Shown here in pieces: positions 1 through 6,703 of a stretch of DNA of 64,000 bases. The stretch's first letter is position 1. Each line of letters begins with the position of its first letter. Source of the stretch: JAZPYZ01 sp045544455 (GTDB taxonomy: Bacteria > Bacillota > Clostridia > Oscillospirales > Acutalibacteraceae); the NCBI GenBank assembly GCA_045544455.1, contig JAZPYZ010000009.1:62001-126000 (forward strand), read 5' to 3'. The notes beneath the pieces are model-generated. The model did no database searches and was not told the DNA's origin. It worked only from the letters and a program-made list of their open reading frames with translations. The translations under genes and the position numbers were made by a program.

Positions 1-35
1 AAGCATTGATGAAAGCGGTTCGCCGTCCGGAATAA
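1..35 (+). CDS. 3' end of an upstream gene (partial)
   Basis: An open frame enters from the left edge and reads ALMKAVRRPE before a TAA at 33-35, with a terminator hairpin 11 nt later. The fragment is too short to identify; the terminator spacing is the main reason to believe it is a real C-terminus. Confidence 0.35.
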   Translation, partial: ALMKAVRRPE

Positions 36-45
36 TGCGTTAAAC

Positions 46-75
46 AAGCGGTCGCTTACGGGCGGCCGCTTTTGT
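46..75 (+). terminator. Intrinsic terminator of the upstream gene
   Basis: Ten-base stem AAGCGGTCGC / GCGGCCGCTT with one G-U pair, a 6-nt loop and a following T run. Confidence 0.6.
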
Positions 76-94
76 TTTGTCAGAAGATTCCGTC

Positions 95-123
95 TTGCCA
101 ATGCGGATGTTTTGCGGTATGAT
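95..123 (+). promoter_or_regulatory. Sigma-A type promoter of the CAP lipoprotein gene
   Basis: TTGCCA, 17-bp spacer, TATGAT; about 25 nt upstream of the chosen start codon. Confidence 0.6.
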
Positions 124-148
124 AAACCATAAGGGAGTGAGATCTCGT

Positions 149-838
149 ATGAAACGATGGCTATATATCGTCAGTTGTATCGCTGTGTTGTTGTCGCTGA
201 CCGCTTGCGTTCGGTTAGGCTTCGCCCGTACCACGACGTTGCCGCGCACGACGACCACCAAAGCCACTACCACGACTACCACGACTACCACGACCACCAC
301 AACGACTACGACCACTACGACCACCACAACTACCACAACCACCACAACCGAACCGACGATCATCACGACGACTACGACCACCACAACCGAACCGACGACC
401 ACCACGACCACCACCAGGATCACCACGACGGTTCCCACGTTGCCGGAAGCCGTCGGCGTAGACGTGACCGCGTTTCAACAAGAAGTGTTGCGCTTGGTGA
501 ACGTAGAGCGCACCAGTCGCGGATTGTTGCCACTGACGTATTTTTACCAAGCACAACCGGCAGCGGATATTCGTGCGGCGGAAATTTTACGTGTGTTTGA
601 CCACACCCGTCCCAACGGGTTGTCTTGCGATAGCGTGCTCGATGACATGGGTATCCAGTATTGGATGGTAGGGGAGAACATTGCGTTTGGATACACCACA
701 CCGGCCGAAGTGGTGAAAGGGTGGATGGATTCGCCCGGTCATCGCGCCAACATTTTAAACAATGGCTATACGCATCTGGTCGTTGGGTTTGACCGGTACG
801 GTTGGGTACAACTCTTTTGCACCCCGGAAGCATTATAA
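149..838 (+). CDS. CAP (SCP/PR-1) domain lipoprotein with poly-Thr linker
   Basis: Secreted, membrane-anchored protein of 229 aa. The start at 149 follows AAGGGAGTGA and gives a type II signal peptide, MKRWLYIVSCIAVLLSLTAC, whose LTAC lipobox should be lipidated at Cys20. A linker of roughly 60 residues, almost all threonine, follows. The C-terminal ~120 residues are a bacterial CAP domain: FDHTRPNG, GENIAFGY and GWMDSPGHRANIL carry the usual cavity histidines and glutamate. Bacterial CAP proteins are mostly uncharacterised surface or spore-associated proteins, so the biochemical role is unknown. The gene is monocistronic, with its own promoter and a bidirectional terminator shared with the convergent ywlG. 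Confidence 0.9.
   Translation: MKRWLYIVSCIAVLLSLTACVRLGFARTTTLPRTTTTKATTTTTTTTTTTTTTTTTTTTTTTTTTTTEPTIITTTTTTTTEPTTTTTTTRITTTVPTLPEAVGVDVTAFQQEVLRLVNVERTSRGLLPLTYFYQAQPAADIRAAEILRVFDHTRPNGLSCDSVLDDMGIQYWMVGENIAFGYTTPAEVVKGWMDSPGHRANILNNGYTHLVVGFDRYGWVQLFCTPEAL
241..432 (+). repeat. ACN-rich low-complexity tract encoding poly-Thr
   Basis: Near-perfect short-period repeat of ACC/ACG/ACT codons inside the lipoprotein gene. It is open on other frames and on the opposite strand (poly-Val), which are artefacts. Synonymous codon mixing limits perfect homopolymeric slippage, but length variation between strains is likely. Confidence 0.9.
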
Positions 839-841
839 TAA

Positions 842-880
842 AACACGGTCGTTACCAATCGGTAACGACCGTGTTGTTAT
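842..880. terminator. Bidirectional terminator
   Basis: Fifteen-base perfect stem 842-856 / 861-875 with an AATC loop, followed by a T-rich run. It lies between the convergent CAP gene and ywlG. Confidence 0.8.
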
Positions 881-886
881 TTTACA

Positions 887-1435
887 TCACAATAATTCTT
901 CGACATAATGGGCTCTTGCGCCACCAATGAATTTCGGACGGGTGCGTGCGCACAGAATCATCGCGTTGCCGATACGATCGATCGACAACCGCACCGGTAC
1001 GGCTACGTCTTGCAGATGCATGCCGATTAATGTGCCCCCGATATCCAATCCAGCTTGTGCGCGGATATGCTCGACCGCGACCGGCTCGTTCAATCGATCG
1101 TATACCGTCGTCGCAAACGAGCCACCGGCTTTGGGCATCGGCCGTACGTTCACCGCCGGCCAACCGTTCGCTTTTGCCACGTCGGCCTCCACGATCAGCG
1201 CGCGGTTAAGGTGTTCGCAACATTGTGCCGCGATCGCTACGCCGGCCTCTTGCAGTACCGGACAGATCCCGTCCACGATTGCCGCCGCGACCTCCACGCT
1301 CGAATGCGTTCCGATCCGTTCGCCGGCCACTTCACTCGACGAACACCCGATGACCAATATATCGCCGCGCTGTAATCCGGCTTTTTCAATCAATTCTTGT
1401 ACCGCCGCGCGCGCTTGTTGTTGGATGTCTTGCAT
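887..1435 (-). CDS. ywlG: TIGR01440/DUF436 family protein (YwlG)
   Basis: 182 aa, full length for the family. The N-terminal part carries the family signature DILVIGCSSSEVAGERIGT, followed by a conserved hydrophobic core and the C-terminal VPVRLSIDRIGNA region. The start is supported by CAGGGAGGCA 5 nt upstream. The family is widespread in firmicutes, often near glycine/serine or upp genes, and no reaction has been assigned to it. Here it stands alone, transcribed toward the CAP gene. Confidence 0.85.
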   Translation of the reverse strand: MQDIQQQARAAVQELIEKAGLQRGDILVIGCSSSEVAGERIGTHSSVEVAAAIVDGICPVLQEAGVAIAAQCCEHLNRALIVEADVAKANGWPAVNVRPMPKAGGSFATTVYDRLNEPVAVEHIRAQAGLDIGGTLIGMHLQDVAVPVRLSIDRIGNAMILCARTRPKFIGGARAHYVEELL

Positions 1436-1537
1436 CGTATTGCCTCCCTGTATCGGCTTGCTTCGCTACAACCGATCGGATGATATATCCACATTATATA
1501 CCCATTTCCCTGAAAAATCTACCCCCTTTTCTGCGGA

Positions 1538-1592
1538 AAATGTGAAAAAAATAAGCAAATTGTCAAAAAAATATTGCATTTTTTTCACATTT
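1538..1592. promoter_or_regulatory. Long inverted repeat around the -35 of the next gene
   Basis: Perfect 14-bp arms, AAATGTGAAAAAAA at 1538-1551 and TTTTTTTCACATTT at 1579-1592, 27 bp apart. The right arm overlaps the -35 element and spacer of the promoter at 1574-1602. This could be an operator or a DNA-bending site; no regulator is identified. Confidence 0.45.
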
Positions 1593-1602
1593 GTGCTACA
1601 AT
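1574..1602 (+). promoter_or_regulatory. Sigma-A type promoter of the DUF6514-like gene
   Basis: TTGCAT, 17-bp spacer, TACAAT. Confidence 0.65.
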
Positions 1603-1629
1603 GGGTTCGAAATGAGGGGGAGTCCAAAG

Positions 1630-1905
1630 ATGATATATCGGGAAAGATCGGCGGATAGGCATGGAGATGTTACGGTAAAATGTCGCGTGATCGGCGAGAC
1701 GGCGGTCGACCGGATGGTGTGGGGCGTCGAGCTGTATTGGACACCGCCGACCGGCGGGGAACGGTATCGCCGTGCGTTGGGATTAACCGATGACCTGCCA
1801 GCGGTGTGTCGGTTTTGCCGGCAGGTCAACCGCGGCAGGGTGTCGCCGGTGCATTTGTCGGATATTTTGCAGGATTTTTGTGATACCTTAGCGATCCAGC
1901 TATGA
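1630..1905 (+). CDS. DUF6514-like small protein
   Basis: 91 aa, soluble, no signal peptide. The start at 1630 is preferred over the longer frame because ATGAGGGGGA supplies the ribosome site and the promoter leaves a short leader. Features shared with clostridial DUF6514 proteins, as I recall them, are the central W-G-V-E-L strand, the V.RFC motif and the C-terminal HLSDILQDF helix. Function is unknown. The 3' end overlaps the convergent membrane-protein gene by 6 bp. Confidence 0.6.
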   Translation: MIYRERSADRHGDVTVKCRVIGETAVDRMVWGVELYWTPPTGGERYRRALGLTDDLPAVCRFCRQVNRGRVSPVHLSDILQDFCDTLAIQL

Positions 1906-2169
1906 TCGGTCAGCATATTGCCGTATCGCCAGGTCCAGCCACACACCGCCGATAACGCCTACTGCCAACAAGGTGGGAACCGCGTCCCACGCCGCTTGTA
2001 TGTATCGGCATACCAACAGGTAATCGGGGAATGTGGTGGCGGTTTGTTCGGCCATAACGGCAAATACGGTCAGTGTTAAGGCGAATGCGATACAAAGCCG
2101 TCGCATCCATCGTGCCGTTGGATGAAACCGATAGGGACAGATGCGTTTTAAGAGCGTCCACGGATGCAT
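1900..2169 (-). CDS. Small two-helix membrane protein, unknown
   Basis: 89 aa starting at 2169, preceded by GAAAGAGGTGGT. There are two predicted membrane segments, around residues 24-40 (LCIAFALTLTVFAVMA) and 64-79 (VPTLLAVGVIGGVWLD), with a basic N-terminus (TLLKRICPYRF). I recognise no family. The good ribosome site and the hydrophobic pattern support coding; the 6-bp overlap with the convergent gene is compatible with it. Confidence 0.55.
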   Translation of the reverse strand: MHPWTLLKRICPYRFHPTARWMRRLCIAFALTLTVFAVMAEQTATTFPDYLLVCRYIQAAWDAVPTLLAVGVIGGVWLDLAIRQYADRS

Positions 2170-2240
2170 AATACCACCTCTTTCTAACCGGTATTGTATC
2201 ATTGGTCGAAGGGTGTCGACAAGGCACAAAAAATGGCAAC

Positions 2241-2269
2241 TTGCATATTTTGAAATAATGTGGTATAAT
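2241..2269 (+). promoter_or_regulatory. Sigma-A type promoter of nrdR
   Basis: TTGCAT, 17-bp spacer, TATAAT. Confidence 0.75.
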
Positions 2270-2307
2270 CACAAAAAGTTCAACGAATTGCGTTTGGAGT
2301 GAGCACT

Positions 2308-2763
2308 ATGAAATGTCCGTTTTGCGGATACGTAGAAAGCAAAGTTATCGATTCGCGTCCGACCGATGAGGATACGCGGATCCGCCGCCGCCGTGAGTGT
2401 ATTCAATGCGGCAAGCGGTTTACCACCTATGAGATCATCGAGAGTTTGCCGATTATCGTGGTGAAAAAAGACAAATCACGGGAACCGTTTGATCGCAACA
2501 AACTGTTCAACGGGATGTTGCGCGCCTGCGAAAAACGGCCGGTATCGCTCGAAATGTTGGAACAAGCGGTTACCGATATCGAAACCCAAATTCAAAATTC
2601 GCTTGAACGCGAAATCCCGGCCGCCAAAATCGGCGATTATGCGATGGAAAAACTCAAAAAGATCGACGAAGTGGCCTATATTCGGTTCGCGTCGGTGTAT
2701 CGTCAATTCAAAGACATCACCAGTTTCCACGAAGCGATTAACCATTTGCTCGAAAACGATTGA
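2308..2763 (+). CDS. nrdR: Transcriptional repressor NrdR
   Basis: Represses ribonucleotide reductase operons and senses nucleotides through an ATP-cone. 151 aa, normal for the family. An N-terminal zinc ribbon (CPFCG, then CIQCGKRFTTYE) includes the conserved basic RRRREC stretch and binds NrdR boxes. The ATP-cone occupies about residues 50-140 (VVKKDKSREPFDRNKL; the YIRFASVYR motif near the end). The start at 2308 (MKCPFCG) is the family start and has GGAG 9 nt upstream. It is monocistronic with its own promoter and terminator, and no nrd genes lie in the window. Confidence 0.97.
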   Translation: MKCPFCGYVESKVIDSRPTDEDTRIRRRRECIQCGKRFTTYEIIESLPIIVVKKDKSREPFDRNKLFNGMLRACEKRPVSLEMLEQAVTDIETQIQNSLEREIPAAKIGDYAMEKLKKIDEVAYIRFASVYRQFKDITSFHEAINHLLEND

Positions 2764-2776
2764 TTGGTATCATACC

Positions 2777-2811
2777 ATCCCCGTATCCGGTTTGGATACG
2801 GGGATTTTTTT
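2777..2811 (+). terminator. Intrinsic terminator of nrdR
   Basis: Twelve-base perfect stem ATCCCCGTATCC / GGATACGGGGAT followed by seven T residues. Confidence 0.9.
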
Positions 2812-2879
2812 GTATCGGTATGGTCTGGTTGTCCGGTCGCATATACTGATAACATAGTATCAGAAAAGGGGATATGCGT

Positions 2880-3443
2880 ATGAAAATCTATATTGATCAA
2901 GGCCACAATCCGGTCAACCCCAACGCCGGCGCCGAGGGCAACGGTCTGCGTGAACAGGACATCACCTTTGAGGTTGGCCGGCAACTGGCCGACCTGTTGC
3001 GCGCCAACGGCAACTTCGAGGTGCGACTGTCGCGGCCGGAACCTACCACGCAACTCGGTACCAGCAACGCCACCAGTTTGGCGGCCCGTGTTAACGATGC
3101 CAACAGTTGGGGCGCGGATTATTTTATCAGTATCCACGCCAACGCCAATCCCAATCCGGATATCAGCGGCAGTGAAGCCTACGTCTACGCCGCCAACTCA
3201 CCGGCTTATGAACTGGCCGAAGATATGCTCGACGGATTAAACGATACCACCGGTTTGCGTGACCGCGGCGTGTTGATAAATCGTGGGTTATACGTGCTTC
3301 GTCGCACGCGGATGCCGGCGGTGTTGATGGAGATCGGATACATCACCAATGCTTACGATGCCAACCTGATGGGTACCCGCCCTGACCTGTTTGCGCAAGG
3401 GCTATACGAGGGGATCTTATCCTATTTTGATTTAGATGACTGA
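2880..3443 (+). CDS. N-acetylmuramoyl-L-alanine amidase (Amidase_3)
   Basis: Zinc amidase that cleaves the bond between muramic acid and the peptide stem of peptidoglycan. 187 aa, essentially one catalytic domain. Metal ligands appear as His9 (IDQGHN), the Glu in REQD and His in SIHANAN; the catalytic Glu is in MEIGYITN. There is no signal peptide and no SPOR or other wall-binding domain, as in the CwlC-type amidases that act in the mother cell at the end of sporulation; a lysin relic is the alternative. The start at 2880 is preferred over 2874 because GAAAAGGGG is then 8 nt away. The gene lies 16 nt before a small membrane ORF. Confidence 0.9.
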   Translation: MKIYIDQGHNPVNPNAGAEGNGLREQDITFEVGRQLADLLRANGNFEVRLSRPEPTTQLGTSNATSLAARVNDANSWGADYFISIHANANPNPDISGSEAYVYAANSPAYELAEDMLDGLNDTTGLRDRGVLINRGLYVLRRTRMPAVLMEIGYITNAYDANLMGTRPDLFAQGLYEGILSYFDLDD

Positions 3444-3458
3444 AAAGGGTGATCGGTT

Positions 3459-3644
3459 ATGTTTATCAGTTTTCGATGGCGCCGTCTGCTCAGTGGAATC
3501 GGCATTGCTATCGTGGCGGTATTGATCGTTTTGGTGGTATTATATCGGTCGGTGGCCGCGGTTAACGGTTCGGTATCGGGCGAATCGACGCCGCCTCGCG
3601 CCGGTATAGGATTCGCTTGCATTGATACGGAAAATAGGGTATGA
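3459..3644 (+). CDS. Small single-pass membrane protein
   Basis: 61 aa with a basic N-terminus (FRWRRLL), one membrane helix at about residues 12-29 (GIGIAIVAVLIVLVVLYR) and a short polar tail. AAAAGGG lies 10 nt upstream, and the gene follows the amidase closely, so the two may be co-transcribed. The promoter of the next gene sits in its last 30 bases. It could also be a truncated remnant of a larger anchored protein. No family recognised. Confidence 0.45.
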   Translation: MFISFRWRRLLSGIGIAIVAVLIVLVVLYRSVAAVNGSVSGESTPPRAGIGFACIDTENRV

Positions 3645-3645
3645 T
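3617..3645 (+). promoter_or_regulatory. Sigma-A type promoter of the HD gene
   Basis: TTGCAT, 17-bp spacer, TATGAT, overlapping the 3' end of the preceding small ORF. Confidence 0.65.
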
Positions 3646-3677
3646 AGTATCGAACACCAAATAAGGGAAGCGATGCT

Positions 3678-4328
3678 ATGACGGTACAAGATGTTCGGGT
3701 GATCCCCGAAATCAAACAGTTAATCCAAGCCGGTGACCGCGCGCTGGGCGTGTTGGAATTTACTGAACACGGCTATACCCACGCCGGTATTGTATCGCAC
3801 AGCACCGGCGTGATTTTGCAGGCGTTCGGTTACGACGATCACGTGTGTGAATGCGGCCGCATCGCCGGGTATATCCACGATATCGGCAACGCCATCAACC
3901 GCGTCAACCACGCGCTTACCGGCGCCAACTTGGCATTTGAGGTGTTGCATGGCAAAGTGGATTCGGCGGATCTCATCGAGATTATGACGGCCATTGGGAA
4001 CCACGACGAAGGGACTGCCGTACCGGTCACGCCGATTACGGCGGCGTTGATTTTAGCAGACAAAACCGACGTGCGACGTAGTCGTGTGCGCGTTTCAAAA
4101 GAGAAGTTTGATATTCACGACCGTGTCAACTATGCGGTAGAGGATTCGTCGCTCACGGTGGATGCCACCGCCAGAACCGTCACCTTGCAGCTTTCCATCG
4201 ATACCGCGATCTGTCCGGTGATGGATTATTTCGAGATCTTTCAGGTGCGGATGCAACTGTGCCGATCGGCCGCTACGTTCCTCGGCGCCGAATTTAAACT
4301 AATCATCAACGATACACAGATATTGTAG
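3678..4328 (+). CDS. HD-domain phosphohydrolase
   Basis: 216 aa. The HD metal-binding pattern is visible as H in THAGIVSH, the paired HD in GYIHDIGN, a further H in RVNHALTG and the distal H/D in GNHDEG and ADKTD. The layout resembles metal-dependent phosphohydrolases of the HD superfamily (nucleotide or cyclic-nucleotide phosphodiesterases). The C-terminal ~80 residues form a variable beta-rich extension with no recognised domain. Substrate unknown. The gene has its own promoter and AAGGGAAG as ribosome site, and sits 13 nt before the flavin reductase gene. Confidence 0.8.
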   Translation: MTVQDVRVIPEIKQLIQAGDRALGVLEFTEHGYTHAGIVSHSTGVILQAFGYDDHVCECGRIAGYIHDIGNAINRVNHALTGANLAFEVLHGKVDSADLIEIMTAIGNHDEGTAVPVTPITAALILADKTDVRRSRVRVSKEKFDIHDRVNYAVEDSSLTVDATARTVTLQLSIDTAICPVMDYFEIFQVRMQLCRSAATFLGAEFKLIINDTQIL

Positions 4329-4341
4329 GGGGTACACCACT

Positions 4342-4842
4342 ATGAGTTGGAAAGCGATTGCGCCCGAAGCATGGAATGCGAATCTGTTTCATCGCATCGG
4401 GAAAGATTGGATGCTCATCACCGCCGGCGACGATGCCGCCTGTAATACCATGACCGCCAGTTGGGGTGGTTTCGGCGTTTTGTGGAACAAACCCACCGCC
4501 ACGTGTTATGTGCGTCCGTCGCGCCATACGTACGGATTTATCGAAGAAAACGACGTGTTTTCGCTGAGTTTCTTACCGGAAGAATACCGAACGGCCCTGT
4601 CGTTTTGCGGCACGAAATCCGGCCGCGACTGTGACAAATTCGCCGAAACGGGCCTGACGCCGTGTTACGATTTTGAGGCACCATGTATCGCGCAAGCCGA
4701 TACTGTCGTAATCTGCCGTAAACGGTACGCCGACGATATCGAACCGGATTTGTTTACCGACGGATCTGCCGCCGAAACCTATCCGAACGGAGACTATCAT
4801 CGTGTATATATCGCCGAAATTATCGGCCTCTACCAAAAATAA
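4342..4842 (+). CDS. Flavin reductase-like (FMN-binding split-barrel) protein
   Basis: 166 aa. The N-terminal half shows the flavin-reductase pattern: DWMLITAGD, then NTMTASWGGFGVLWNKPTA and RHTYGFIEEND, the region that cradles FMN and the reductant. The C-terminal half (FCGTKSGRDCDKFAETGL) matches the clostridial flavin reductase subgroup. These proteins transfer electrons from NAD(P)H to free or bound FMN; the physiological partner is unknown. Probably co-transcribed with the HD gene 13 nt upstream. Confidence 0.85.
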   Translation: MSWKAIAPEAWNANLFHRIGKDWMLITAGDDAACNTMTASWGGFGVLWNKPTATCYVRPSRHTYGFIEENDVFSLSFLPEEYRTALSFCGTKSGRDCDKFAETGLTPCYDFEAPCIAQADTVVICRKRYADDIEPDLFTDGSAAETYPNGDYHRVYIAEIIGLYQK

Positions 4843-4848
4843 TCGAAA

Positions 4849-4882
4849 AAAGCCGCGCTTTGCTTGCCAAAGACGCGGCTTT
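4849..4882 (+). terminator. Hairpin after the flavin reductase gene
   Basis: Stem AAAGCCGCG / CGCGGCTT extended by CTTT/AAAG around one bulged base, with only a short T tail, so termination may be leaky. The next promoter's -35 lies in its loop. Confidence 0.5.
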
Positions 4883-4892
4883 ACGCTATAAT
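4864..4892 (+). promoter_or_regulatory. Sigma-A type promoter of the exporter gene
   Basis: TTGCCA, 17-bp spacer, TATAAT; the -35 lies in the loop of the upstream hairpin. Confidence 0.7.
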
Positions 4893-4931
4893 AGAAAGAT
4901 AGTAAAGATATTAAAAGGAAGGACATACATC

Positions 4932-5435
4932 ATGGCTGAAACGTTAGCACAACAGATCACCGGTTGGTTGCAAAATGCCATTCCGTCCGAATGGATCGTG
5001 TTCATCATTTCGCTATTGCCGATTTTAGAACTGCGCGGTGGTTTGATCGCGGCCTCGTTGCTGGGGATTGACTGGATTACCGCTACCGTGATTTGCGTGA
5101 TCGGCAACATTTTACCGATTCCGTTTATCATTCTCTTTTTCCGTAAAATCCTGGATTTTTTACAACGCCGCAACGGCATCTTTAAACGATTTGCCGATTG
5201 GTTGGAACAACGCACCATGCGTAACCGCGAAAAGGTAGAACGGTATCAAAACATTGGGCTGATGTTGTTTGTCGCGATTCCGTTACCGGGTACCGGCGGT
5301 TGGACCGGCGCGATGTTGGCCTCTTTGCTCAACATTCGTTTGCGCCGTGCACTTCCGGTAATTTCGGCCGGCGTGTTGATCGCGGCGATCATCATGTTGT
5401 GTGTTTCGTACGTGATTCCGTCCTTCTTTATGTAA
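4932..5435 (+). CDS. COG2426 small multidrug-export-like membrane protein
   Basis: 167 aa integral membrane protein of the family annotated as putative small multidrug export proteins. Sequence signs are SLLPILELRGGLIAASLLG, a membrane hairpin ending in PFIILFFRKI, and the distal PLPGTGGWTGAMLASLL motif that is typical of the family. Transport has been suggested from distant similarity only, so the substrate is unknown. The start at 4932 follows AAAAGGAAGGA; the longer frame begins upstream of the promoter and is rejected. Confidence 0.85.
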   Translation: MAETLAQQITGWLQNAIPSEWIVFIISLLPILELRGGLIAASLLGIDWITATVICVIGNILPIPFIILFFRKILDFLQRRNGIFKRFADWLEQRTMRNREKVERYQNIGLMLFVAIPLPGTGGWTGAMLASLLNIRLRRALPVISAGVLIAAIIMLCVSYVIPSFFM

Positions 5436-5464
5436 TCGTATCAATCCACGAATGGGAGAGGCCT

Positions 5465-6703
5465 ATGGACAAGCATCCTCATAGTTTGATTATCGGCGGC
5501 GGTGCAGCCGGTCTGACGGCCGGCGTGTTATTGTTGCGCGCCGGTGCGCGCGTTACGTTGCTCGAACGCGGTGCGCGTGTCGGTAAAAAGTTGCTTGCTA
5601 CCGGCAACGGCACCTGCAACGTCGGCAACCGCCATATGGATGTATCGCACTATCACGGGGCTGCCCCGTCGTTTGTGGAACCGGCGCTTGCCGCCTGTTC
5701 ACCGGACGATGCGGCCGCCTTTTTGTCGTCTGTCGGGGTGGACTGTATTGCCCGTCCGGACGGGCGTGTATATCCGCGTTCGTTACAAGCCTCGTCGGTA
5801 TTGGACTGTTTGCGCACGGCGTTTTCGGCGCTCGGCGGCGAACTGTGTTGCGATACCGATATCGTCAAACTCATCCCGTCCAAACACGGTATCACGGCGG
5901 TCAGCGCCGTCGGCGACCGGTTTGAGGCGGATAACGCGCTGGTGTGTACCGGCGGTGCCGCTTCGCCCTCTTGCGGCGGATCGACCGGTGGGTATGCGTT
6001 GCTCGAACAATTCGGCCATACGCGTACGCCGTTGTTCCCGTCGGTGGTACCGCTAAAAGCCGATACCACCTATCTGCGCGCGGTTAAAGGTATCCGCGCC
6101 GACGTGGCGTTATCGCTGCGTATTGATGGCCGCACCGTGGCATCCCACACCGGGGAATTGTTGTTTACCGAGTACGGATTATCCGGTCCGGTCACCATGC
6201 AAATTGCGCGCGTGATCGGCGATTGGGAACGCAAATCGAACGGCCGCGCCGACGCGGTGATCGATCTGCTTCCCGATGTGTCAGCGAAAACGTTGGCCGA
6301 TTGGTTGCGGTCGCGCCGCACGCTCGACGATGGCCGTCGCACGATGGATCTGTTTTTTACCGGTTTGTTACACAATCGCATCGGGCAAACGGTGGTGCGT
6401 ATGGCGGATATACCGCTTACCGCACCGGTTTCCTCTTTGACCGATACGTACGTTGAACGGTTGGTCACCCTTGTCAAATCGTGGACAGTGACCGTTACCG
6501 GTACCACCGGATTAGCGCACGCACAGGTTACCGCCGGTGGGATCGCGACCGCGGAATTTGATCCGCACACCATGCAATCGCGCCGCGTTCCGGCGGTGTT
6601 TGCCGCCGGGGAAGTGTTGGATATCGACGGCGATTGCGGTGGATATAACCTTCATTGGGCCATCGCCTCGGCGTCGCTCGCCGCAAAGGGGATGCTGTTA
6701 TGA
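5465..6703 (+). CDS. HI0933-family NAD(P)/FAD-dependent oxidoreductase
   Basis: 412 aa flavoprotein. The N-terminal dinucleotide-binding fold is IIGGGAAGLTAGVLLLRAGA ending in LLERGARVGKK, followed by the family signature LLATGNGTCNVGN. An internal CTGGAASPSCG strand and a C-terminal FAD-contact motif (GEVLDIDGDCGGYNLHWA) complete the HI0933/YhiN pattern. The reaction is unknown. The start at 5465 follows GGGAGAGG. The stop overlaps the next oxidoreductase start by 4 bp (ATGA), indicating translational coupling of two unrelated flavoprotein families. Confidence 0.9.
   Translation: MDKHPHSLIIGGGAAGLTAGVLLLRAGARVTLLERGARVGKKLLATGNGTCNVGNRHMDVSHYHGAAPSFVEPALAACSPDDAAAFLSSVGVDCIARPDGRVYPRSLQASSVLDCLRTAFSALGGELCCDTDIVKLIPSKHGITAVSAVGDRFEADNALVCTGGAASPSCGGSTGGYALLEQFGHTRTPLFPSVVPLKADTTYLRAVKGIRADVALSLRIDGRTVASHTGELLFTEYGLSGPVTMQIARVIGDWERKSNGRADAVIDLLPDVSAKTLADWLRSRRTLDDGRRTMDLFFTGLLHNRIGQTVVRMADIPLTAPVSSLTDTYVERLVTLVKSWTVTVTGTTGLAHAQVTAGGIATAEFDPHTMQSRRVPAVFAAGEVLDIDGDCGGYNLHWAIASASLAAKGMLL

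Noticed and set aside
40..438. Minus-strand poly-Val ORF and other frames through the Thr tract
   Set aside because: Artefact of the ACN repeat; no ribosome site, and the plus strand has a clear lipoprotein with promoter and CAP domain.
2880..3443. Amidase as evidence of a prophage
   Set aside because: No holin, phage structural or integrase gene is nearby; a sporulation-type CwlC-like role is simpler.
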